DNA of 64,000 nt from Croceibacterium_A sp044506885 (GTDB lineage: Bacteria > Pseudomonadota > Alphaproteobacteria > Sphingomonadales > Sphingomonadaceae): contig JBIQKC010000012.1 in the NCBI GenBank assembly GCA_044506885.1, positions 1 to 64,000 of the forward strand. Direction: 5' to 3'. Positions 1-6,970 of the stretch are shown here, one piece after another. The position numbers and the translations under genes are program-made. The notes under the pieces were generated by a model. That model worked only from the letters and a program-made list of their open reading frames with translations. It was not told where the DNA came from and searched no databases. Every line of letters starts with the position of its first letter. Position 1 is the stretch's first letter.

Positions 1-293
1 ATCTGGGCCGGACTCATCAGGGCGTGAAAACAGCTATGCGCTGGACCGGTGCGAGTGAGCGGAGCGTCAAGCATTGGTTCGCTGGATCGCATGCGCCGCG
101 CGGACGACACCTGGTAGCGCTGATGCGCAATTCCAACCCGGTACTGACCCGGATCCTGATCGCGGCGGGGCGGCGCGATGTGTTGCTCGCCCTTGAGGTG
201 GCGACGCTTCGGTCCAGGCTTGAGGCCATGCTCGCGCTCCTCGATCAGTTCTCGATCGACGGCGCGCACGATCCGGCCCGGCGGGAAGCATAA
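1..293 (+). CDS. Small DNA-binding-type protein, 5'-truncated by window edge
   Basis: The frame is open from the left edge and ends with TAA at 291-293, so the start lies upstream or is the GTG at 24. The visible part reads ...VKTAMRWTGASERSVKHWF, which looks like a helix-turn-helix segment (TGASERSVKHWFAG as turn and recognition helix), followed by a leucine-rich helical tail. I recall similar short proteins in sphingomonads beside recombinase or integrative-element remnants, but no recombinase is visible here. The specific function is unknown. The repeat-rich non-coding stretch immediately downstream fits a mobile-element remnant. Confidence 0.5.
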   Translation, partial: LGRTHQGVKTAMRWTGASERSVKHWFAGSHAPRGRHLVALMRNSNPVLTRILIAAGRRDVLLALEVATLRSRLEAMLALLDQFSIDGAHDPARREA

Positions 294-859
294 TTCCCGG
301 CAGGCCGATGCCAGCATCCCGGCCAACGCGTGAAGAGCTGACATAAATTCCCGTTATTGGTTTACGGGAATTCCGTTGGTATTTTGGCGAAAATCGGGGC
401 TTCGCGGTATCCCACGTCGGGTATTTGCGGCCGAAAACAGTCGATTTCCCGTTAAATTCCCGTCAGAACGGGAAAGACCCACCAGAGAGCGGTTCGCAGG
501 TGACTTCCTCCACCGCCACTTCAGTCTGACCTGTTCGCGGCCACCGGGAATTGGGGCCCAGAAATGGCGCAGTTCTGCGCCGTCTGGACGAGGTCGCGCT
601 TTTTGCGAACTGGTTGTAGCAGCCAGTCGCGCCGCACCGATGATTTGCAATGATCACCGCTTTGGTGTGAGCGAGAAAAACCTGTTGCACCTCGAACGGG
701 TGGATTGATCCGCGTGCTAATAAAATCGCTCTTGGAGGAAAAAACAGGGGGGGTCACGTCATCCTTAGAACGAAAGGGGCGTCATGATCGTCTCTCGAGC
801 TGTCAACCTGCCGGATAGGAGGCAAGTTGGTGTTGGACTTGCAGCACCCCCCGATCCCG
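294..859. repeat. Gene-free stretch with repeated TTCCCGT / ACGGGAA motifs
   Basis: No convincing gene is present. Copies of TTCCCGT occur at 348-354, 446-452 and 457-463, with the inverted form ACGGGAA at 364-370 and 468-474. This makes two inverted pairs (348-370 with a 9-nt spacer and 457-474 with a 4-nt spacer). A related TTCCCGG is at 294-300. The arrangement is reminiscent of iteron-like or recombinase-binding repeats and of degenerate integration remnants in sphingomonads, but no recombinase, origin protein or flanking duplication is visible. The segment 709-859 holds nothing I recognise. Confidence 0.45.
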
Positions 860-1426
860 CTAAACGCCTGCAATCACGCGCTGAAGTTCGGTCTGGCGGC
901 GGACGCCGGTCTTGTCGAAGATCCGTTGCAAATGCGTCCGGGCGGTGGTCCGGGCCACGCCTAGCCGCAGGGCGGCTTCTTTCAGCGCCAGCCCATCGAG
1001 CAGGCATTGAAGCAGGCGGTTTTCCGCCGGGGTCAGTCCGAAGCGCTTCGCCGCCCGCTCGCTGCGTCCCGCACCCTCGGCTTGCCGTGACAGTATCAGG
1101 AAGCGCGGGCTTCGCCGATCGGCGCCCAGGCGCACGACATCGGCTTCGAACGCGCCCCCGGCCATCCGCAACGATGCCATACCGCGCCAGCGCGCTTCGT
1201 TCAGCGCGCGGTCGATACGCATCATGTCGCGCTGGCTCTTCGCGGCCAGCCGGCCGAAGCTGCGTTCGAGTGTCGTTTCTTCGGCGAGCAAGAGCTCCGC
1301 GGTGGCGCTGGCGTCGATCAGGCGGCGGTCGAGATCGATCAGCAGGACGATCGGTTCGGCGGCCGCGTCTTCCCTGCCGGCATCGCTGCTCGCTTGATCG
1401 GCGAACATTGTGCAAAAGCGCGTCAT
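860..1426 (-). CDS. LuxR-family helix-turn-helix transcriptional regulator
   Basis: A 188-residue protein whose last ~60 residues form a LuxR-type four-helix HTH: GLTPAENRLLQCLLDG, then LKEAALRLGVARTTARTHLQRIFDKTG. The N-terminal ~115 residues have a loose PAS-like character (VLLIDLDRRLIDAS) with no receiver-domain aspartate pattern, so it is probably not a response regulator. I chose the ATG at 1426 because AAGGAGA sits just before it; the frame stays open upstream to 1516 without a better site. It is divergent from the protein kinase gene, leaving 232 bp that must carry both promoters. The inducer and targets cannot be read from sequence. Confidence 0.8.
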   Translation of the reverse strand: MTRFCTMFADQASSDAGREDAAAEPIVLLIDLDRRLIDASATAELLLAEETTLERSFGRLAAKSQRDMMRIDRALNEARWRGMASLRMAGGAFEADVVRLGADRRSPRFLILSRQAEGAGRSERAAKRFGLTPAENRLLQCLLDGLALKEAALRLGVARTTARTHLQRIFDKTGVRRQTELQRVIAGV

Positions 1427-1658
1427 GTGTCTCTCCTTGGCGTGTCCGAAGGGCGAGACAGGAAGGAGCGTGAAATCCGGCCATCGGGGCGGGATTCTTT
1501 TTTGCCTGTCGTGCAAAGCTATGATGCGGCCCGGCGCTCTTCACGCGATTCCATGGGTCATCGTGTCGGGAAGGATGGCGACAACATGAAAGAACAGCGG
1601 CGGGCAGGCGCGTTCCACCCTCGGCGGTTCGAGCCCGCCTTGCGAAGGCCGGTGAGCG

Positions 1659-4109
1659 ATGGCTGAAGTGGGCGCGAAGCGACAACCCACCCCCGGCGAA
1701 TGGTCGGCAATCTGGCGGCTGTTCGACAAGCTGGTTCTGCTGCCGGCAGAGGGACGGGAGCAGGCGCTGGAGCACGCGGGCGCCGAACCGTTTATCGTCG
1801 ATCACGTTCGCAGCCTGCTGCGCGCCGAAGCCATGTCCGGGCCGCTCGATCACCCGGCGGAAGGAGGGCAATCCGCGCCGGGCGCGGATTATGCCTCGCT
1901 GGCCGCTGGAACCGTGGTCGGGGCGTTCCGCGTGGCGCGGCTGATCGGGCGCGGAGGAATGGGGGAAGTCTATCTGGCCGAGCGAATGGCCGCGGGGTTC
2001 GAACAGCGGGTCGCGCTGAAGGTGTTGCGCCCCGAGGCAGCCGGAAGGGCCACCCTGTTCGAGTCCGAGCGGGCGCTGCTCGCTTCGCTGGAGCACCCTG
2101 GCATCGCCCGGCTGATCGATGGCGGCATCGCCGGCGACGGCCGCGCCTATATGGCGATGGAATATGTCGAAGGCGAAGACGTCCGCGCATGGTGCGCGCG
2201 GACCGGCGCCAGCCTCGACGGCCGCTTGCGGCTGTTCCTGGAACTCTGCGACGCCGTTTCCTATGCCCATGCGCGGCTCGTCGTTCATCGCGACATCAAG
2301 CTGGCGAATATCATGATCGACACCGGCGGCAGGGTGCGCCTGCTCGATTTCGGGATCGCCCGCATCGTCGACGATGCCGCCGGCGAGCACACGATGACGC
2401 TCGCGATGCTGACGCCCGAATATGCGGCGCCCGAACAACTGGAAAACGCCGGCGTAACCGTGGCGACGGATGTCTATGCGCTGGGCGCGGTGCTTTACGA
2501 GTTGCTGGCGGGGGCGGGCCCGTGGCGCGCGGGGACGGGCGCCGTCTCATCGCTTGTCCGCCGGGTCCTGCACGACGATCCGCCGCCGCCGAGCAAGACG
2601 GCTCGAGAGCAAGGGAGCAGCCCGGTTCCGCCGCAGCGGATCGCCGGCGATCTCGACGCCATCGTGCTGAAGGCGATGCGGCACGCGCCGGAGGATCGCT
2701 ATGCCAGTGTCGCCGACTTGGCGGAGGACATCCGCCGGCACCGGCAGTTGCGGCCGGTGCGCGCTCATGACGGCTCCGCCGGCTATCGGTTGCGCCGCTT
2801 CGTGCGGCGCAACAAGTGGGGTGTCGCATCGGCTGCGGCGCTCGCGCTCTCCCTGATCGGCGGGACCGCGGGGTTTGCGTGGCAGGCCCGCGAGGCCGCG
2901 ATAGAGCGCGATATAGCCCGTTCCGAACTGCGCCGCTCGGAAGCGGCGCTCAACGCGATCACGTTTCTGTTCCGCAACGCGAGCGATGCGGGGCAAATCC
3001 AGTCGGTAACGGCGCGCGACATGATCGAAACCAGCGCCCGCAACCTGATCGCGACGATGCCGCCCGACGCGCCCGAGACGGCAGAGGCGGTGATCACGCT
3101 GGCGGACCTCTATCTGGTGACGGAAAATTCGGCCGGCGCCGAAGCCTTCCTGCGCCGGGCGACGGATGCCGGTGTCGGCAGGAACGATCCGGTCGCCACG
3201 GCGCGCATGCGGCAGCGCATGGGACAGGTCCTGGCATCCATGGGCCGGGTGGGCGAAGCGCGCGATCTGCTCGACGCCGCCGACCGGGTCTTCCGGACCG
3301 ACCCCGCGCGCTTCCGGGTTGAATTGCAGGAGATGGTTTCCGCGCGCGCCCACATGCTGCGGGTTTCCGGCGACAGCGAGGGGGGCATCGGGCTGCTGGA
3401 GGATACGCTGCCCGAGGCGGAAGCGGCTTTCGCCAACAATCCGCGCGAACTGCTGACCCGCTATGCCAATCTCGGCACCCATTACCTTCAGGCCGGACGG
3501 CTCGATGAAGCGGAAGCGATGCTGGAACGGGGGGAAGTGCTGGCCCGGCGCACCAACAGCAGCGCGACCGCCCCCGGTCTGATGGTCGAGATCCATCAGG
3601 GAACGCTGCGTCTGCGGCGCGGCGACGCCGAGGGCGCGTACCAGCGGTTCAGGCGGGTGGCCGAGGTGCGACGGGAACTCTACGGGCGGTCGGCGGGGCT
3701 CGGGTACGACCTGTTCCAGGTGGGCACGGCGCAAGTCTATCTCGGGCGCTTCGGCGATGCCCTGGCATCGTTCGACGAAGCGCTGCCGATGCTGGAGACC
3801 TTCCTTGGCGCGACCGCGCAGCCGACCGTGGCCGGGGCGATGCTGCGGGCGGAATCGCTGGCCCACGTCGGCCGGTTGCAGGAAGCGGAAGCCGCGCTCG
3901 CCCGGCTGGATGCCGATCTGGCCGCCGGTGGAGCCGATCCGGACCGGAACCCCGGCTTCGTCGCTGCACGCGCGGTGCTGCGGCTCAAGCAGCGGCGGTT
4001 GGCGGAAGCGCGCGCCGATTTCGCGCTGGCGGACCGCCTCTATGCGGACATTCCGGCCAGCGCCTTCGCCCGCAACCGCGTTGCCGCCCTGCGTGCGGGA
4101 ATCTCCTGA
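1659..4109 (+). CDS. Membrane-anchored Ser/Thr protein kinase with TPR-like sensor domain
   Basis: An 816-residue Hanks-type kinase. The kinase domain (about 88-360) has a glycine loop GRGGMGEVY (97-105), the VALK lysine K121, HRDIKLANIM (catalytic D212), DFG (230-232) and AAPE (256-259), so all catalytic residues are present. A single hydrophobic segment at about 388-407 should anchor it in the inner membrane. The remaining ~400 residues are alanine-rich repeated helices of TPR type, probably periplasmic. The first ~80 residues resemble the N-terminal region common in kinases paired with ECF sigma factors. It is convergent with the ECF sigma gene, with 18 bp between stop codons; such pairing is a known signalling arrangement. 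Substrates are unknown. Confidence 0.9.
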   Translation: MAEVGAKRQPTPGEWSAIWRLFDKLVLLPAEGREQALEHAGAEPFIVDHVRSLLRAEAMSGPLDHPAEGGQSAPGADYASLAAGTVVGAFRVARLIGRGGMGEVYLAERMAAGFEQRVALKVLRPEAAGRATLFESERALLASLEHPGIARLIDGGIAGDGRAYMAMEYVEGEDVRAWCARTGASLDGRLRLFLELCDAVSYAHARLVVHRDIKLANIMIDTGGRVRLLDFGIARIVDDAAGEHTMTLAMLTPEYAAPEQLENAGVTVATDVYALGAVLYELLAGAGPWRAGTGAVSSLVRRVLHDDPPPPSKTAREQGSSPVPPQRIAGDLDAIVLKAMRHAPEDRYASVADLAEDIRRHRQLRPVRAHDGSAGYRLRRFVRRNKWGVASAAALALSLIGGTAGFAWQAREAAIERDIARSELRRSEAALNAITFLFRNASDAGQIQSVTARDMIETSARNLIATMPPDAPETAEAVITLADLYLVTENSAGAEAFLRRATDAGVGRNDPVATARMRQRMGQVLASMGRVGEARDLLDAADRVFRTDPARFRVELQEMVSARAHMLRVSGDSEGGIGLLEDTLPEAEAAFANNPRELLTRYANLGTHYLQAGRLDEAEAMLERGEVLARRTNSSATAPGLMVEIHQGTLRLRRGDAEGAYQRFRRVAEVRRELYGRSAGLGYDLFQVGTAQVYLGRFGDALASFDEALPMLETFLGATAQPTVAGAMLRAESLAHVGRLQEAEAALARLDADLAAGGADPDRNPGFVAARAVLRLKQRRLAEARADFALADRLYADIPASAFARNRVAALRAGIS

Positions 4110-4127
4110 CCCGCCCGACGGGAAGCC

Positions 4128-4652
4128 CTATTCGTGCATCATTTCGCGGTGGACCCAGGCCCGCGCCTGAGCCCATCGCCGGCGCACGGTCCGTTCGCCG
4201 ATTCCCATCACCTCGGCGGTTTCGGCTTCGCTGAGGCCGGCGAAGAAGCGGCAATCGATCAGCTTGGCCAGTTCCGCGTCGAATGCCGCCAGTTCCTCCA
4301 GCGCCTCGCCCAGCGCGATGAGCTGGCGGTCATCCTCGGTAGAGGGAATGTCGTCGCCATCGTCGATCGGTACCGGGCGCACCCCGTTGCCTCGTTTCGC
4401 GGCCTTGCGCGCCAGCGCGGCGTTGACCAGCACGTGGCGGATCGCGGTCGCCGCCGTGCCCAGGAAATGCTCGCGGCTTTCCCAGTCCTCGCGCTTGTAG
4501 AGCTTGATATAGGCTTCGTGCAGGATCGCCGTGGTTTGCAGCGTCATCGGCTGCCCGGCGCGGAAGCGTTCGCGCCGCGCGATGTCGCGCAGGTCGTTGT
4601 AGAGCGTTTCGACAATGGCGTCGGTGCGAATCATGCCGCCTGGCTGGTCCAT
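4128..4652 (-). CDS. ECF-type RNA polymerase sigma factor
   Basis: A 174-residue sigma-70 ECF protein of the type usually found beside Ser/Thr kinases (TIGR02999-like). Region 2 includes TLQTTAILHEAYIKLYK and the FLGTAATAIRHVLVNAALAR segment. Region 4 contains LSEAETAEVMGIGERTVRRRW, the promoter -35 recognition HTH. I chose the ATG at 4652, preceded by GGGGCG; a TTG one codon upstream is possible. No anti-sigma gene is adjacent, so control by the neighbouring kinase is plausible. It is divergent from the first adhesin gene, making that gene a candidate target. That link is inferred from position only. Confidence 0.88.
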   Translation of the reverse strand: MDQPGGMIRTDAIVETLYNDLRDIARRERFRAGQPMTLQTTAILHEAYIKLYKREDWESREHFLGTAATAIRHVLVNAALARKAAKRGNGVRPVPIDDGDDIPSTEDDRQLIALGEALEELAAFDAELAKLIDCRFFAGLSEAETAEVMGIGERTVRRRWAQARAWVHREMMHE

Positions 4653-4808
4653 CAATCGCCCCGTTCGGCGAGCCTAACCGTAACGATTTCAAATGGCCAG
4701 CGCCGGAAAATCGCATCGGGTCATCCGATCGTATGATTTGGGCGGTCCCGCATCGCCCTAGGCCGTTGCCGACGCCGCCGGTCGCGTGGCTCGCAACGGA
4801 GAACCGAC

Positions 4809-6908
4809 ATGCTTCTGAAGACCAAAATCCTCCTCGGCACGGCGCTTGTCTCGGCATCGTTCGCCTTCGCCGGCTCCGCGCAAGCGCAGACGACCTGCAA
4901 CGGATCGTTCGGCGAAGAGGGCGATTCCGGCGACCTCGGCGCCGACAACATCAACGTGGCGTGCGGCAACAATACCAAGGCCAACGGTGCGGTGAACGTT
5001 GCGGTGGGCACCGAGGCGGAAGCGAATGGCAACAGCAACACTGCTATCGGTGCGGATTCCAGCGCCAACGGTGTCAATCTTCCCGGCGGTGGCGGTAACC
5101 GCGGTGGCGGCGGCGGGAATACGGCCCTCGGCTATGGATCGAATGCCTCTGGCGACGATTCGGTAAATGTCGCGTTGGGATCTTCGTCAAATGCCGGCGG
5201 CAGCGGCAGCAACAACGTCGCGATCGGCTCCGGCGCCGTCGCGGCCGGGGATGGCAATGCCAGGATCGCCGTCGGCAAGGATGCGATCGCGCAGGGGTCC
5301 ACCACTATGGCGCTCGGCTGGGATGCGCAGGCCAATGCCAATGGGACCGTCGCGCTCGGCTATGGCACGCGGGCTAATCATAGCGGCTCGGTAGCCATCG
5401 GCAATGGCTCGGTCACCAGTGGCGACAACACGGTTGCATTCGGCAACGGCGGCCTCAACCGCCGGCTGACCAATGTCGCCGCCGGCACTGGCGATACCGA
5501 CGCCGTCAATCTGGCCCAGCTCAACGCTGCGATAGCCACTGCGGGCAACCCCTACCTCAAGATCAACAGCTTTGGGCCCGATGCGGAGGCGACCGGGGTC
5601 AACGCCATCGCGCTGGGCACCGAGGCGGCGGCCAGCGGCGGCAATGCTCTGGCGATCGGCCGATTCAGCAACGCCACGGACGATGGCGCAGTTGCTATAG
5701 GAAGAAGCGCCGATGCGACCGGCGGCCTGTCGATGGCGATCGGCGCGGACAGTCTTGCCGACGGCGAAGAAGGCACCGCCGCAGGCTACAGGAGCTATGC
5801 GGCCGGCGAGGGCAGCGCGGCATTTGGCAGCGATGCCTATGCCGGTGGCGGGCTGGAATTCCCCCTGTTCCAAGCTCCGGAGCCGAACGGCGTCAGCAAC
5901 GCCCGGACCACGGCATTGGGTTCGAACGCGCAGGCCGGGGCGGAAGCAGAGGGACAAAGCGATGCCACCGCTCTCGGCTATGGCGCGCAGGCCAATGCAG
6001 CAAGCGGATCGGCGTTCGGCGCGAACTCGCGCGTTACGGCGGCCAATGCCGTTGCATTGGGCCAAGGATCGGTCGCGAACCGGGAAAACAGCGTGTCGAT
6101 CGGCGGCGGCGACGATGGCGTCGGGGGCGTCGTCACCCGGCAACTCACCAATCTCGCCGCCGGTACGGAGGATACCGATGCGGTGAATGTGGCGCAGCTT
6201 CGTGTGGTCGAGGCCAAGGCCGACGCCGCGCAGGCGACCGCCAATTCCGCTCTCGTCGTTGCCACCCAGGGTGTGGACGATGCCTCCGCTGCGCGGGCCA
6301 CTGCCGATGCGGCGATAGCCAACGCCGCCGCCGCACAGGAAACAGCCGACATGGCGGTTGCCGACAATGCTCGGCAAGATGGCGAACTCGCCGCCATTCG
6401 CACCGTCAACACGCGGCAGGACGGAGAGATCGAGGCTGCGCAGGCGACCGCCGATACCGCCATCGTGCGCTCGGACGCGCTGGGGGCGAGCACGGCGGCG
6501 GCGCTGGGCGGCGGGGCGGCCTATGACGAGGCTACCGGCGCCATCTCGGCCCCCAGTTATACGATCGGCGGACAAGGCTACGGCAATGTCGGCGCCGCGT
6601 TCGATGCCGTGGACGACCGGCTGATGCAGGTCGACAGCAGGATCGACGTGCTCAGCGCGTCGACCGATCTGGGCTTCCGCCGCGCCAATGGCGGGATCGC
6701 AGCGGCGATGGCGCTCGGCGGCACGATGATCGTCCCCGACAGCGACGTGTCGGTGTCGTTCAACCTCGCCACCTATCGCGGCGAGCAGGGCTTCTCCGGC
6801 ACGGTCGCGGTCCGCGCCGCCCCGCGCGTCTATGTCAGCGGCGGGTTCGCGGGATCGACGGTGAAGGGTTCGACCGGCGGCCGCGTCGGCGTGGCCTTCG
6901 GCTTCTGA
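4809..6908 (+). CDS. Trimeric autotransporter adhesin (YadA-like), 699 aa
   Basis: The product starts with a signal peptide (MLLKTKILLGTALVSASFAFAGSAQAQ). A long head of ~14-residue YadA/Hep_Hag repeats follows (AIGADSSANG, ALGYGSNASG and similar). It has two neck motifs, NVAAGTGDTDAVNLAQL (~220) and NLAAGTEDTDAVNVAQL (~450), an alanine-rich coiled-coil stalk (~465-560), and a C-terminal membrane anchor of about 70 residues ending in GVAFGF. The terminal aromatic residue is typical of outer-membrane beta-barrel proteins. It should form trimers on the cell surface and mediate attachment. A Cys pair brackets the N-terminal 25 residues of the mature protein, which is not common in this family. 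A hairpin follows the gene. Confidence 0.88.
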   Translation: MLLKTKILLGTALVSASFAFAGSAQAQTTCNGSFGEEGDSGDLGADNINVACGNNTKANGAVNVAVGTEAEANGNSNTAIGADSSANGVNLPGGGGNRGGGGGNTALGYGSNASGDDSVNVALGSSSNAGGSGSNNVAIGSGAVAAGDGNARIAVGKDAIAQGSTTMALGWDAQANANGTVALGYGTRANHSGSVAIGNGSVTSGDNTVAFGNGGLNRRLTNVAAGTGDTDAVNLAQLNAAIATAGNPYLKINSFGPDAEATGVNAIALGTEAAASGGNALAIGRFSNATDDGAVAIGRSADATGGLSMAIGADSLADGEEGTAAGYRSYAAGEGSAAFGSDAYAGGGLEFPLFQAPEPNGVSNARTTALGSNAQAGAEAEGQSDATALGYGAQANAASGSAFGANSRVTAANAVALGQGSVANRENSVSIGGGDDGVGGVVTRQLTNLAAGTEDTDAVNVAQLRVVEAKADAAQATANSALVVATQGVDDASAARATADAAIANAAAAQETADMAVADNARQDGELAAIRTVNTRQDGEIEAAQATADTAIVRSDALGASTAAALGGGAAYDEATGAISAPSYTIGGQGYGNVGAAFDAVDDRLMQVDSRIDVLSASTDLGFRRANGGIAAAMALGGTMIVPDSDVSVSFNLATYRGEQGFSGTVAVRAAPRVYVSGGFAGSTVKGSTGGRVGVAFGF

Positions 6909-6914
6909 ACGAGG

Positions 6915-6937
6915 GGGAGCGGCGGCGAGCCGCTCCC
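6915..6937 (+). terminator. GC-rich hairpin between the two adhesin genes
   Basis: A perfect 9-bp inverted repeat, GGGAGCGGC (6915-6923) and GCCGCTCCC (6929-6937), with a 5-nt loop, lies 6 bp after the first adhesin stop and is followed by TTCTTCCC. It resembles a weak intrinsic terminator. Because the second adhesin starts only 34 bp downstream, it may set relative expression instead of ending transcription completely. Confidence 0.5.
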
Positions 6938-6970
6938 TTCTTCCCGCAAATATCGGAAAGGACGGACGCC

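Noticed and set aside
376..708. 110-codon plus-strand frame in the left repeat region
   Set aside because: It runs through the inverted repeats, has no ribosome-binding site or family resemblance, and its composition is like non-coding DNA.
765..2438. 557-codon minus-strand frame across the LuxR and kinase genes
   Set aside because: It overlaps two well-supported genes in another frame and has low-complexity composition.
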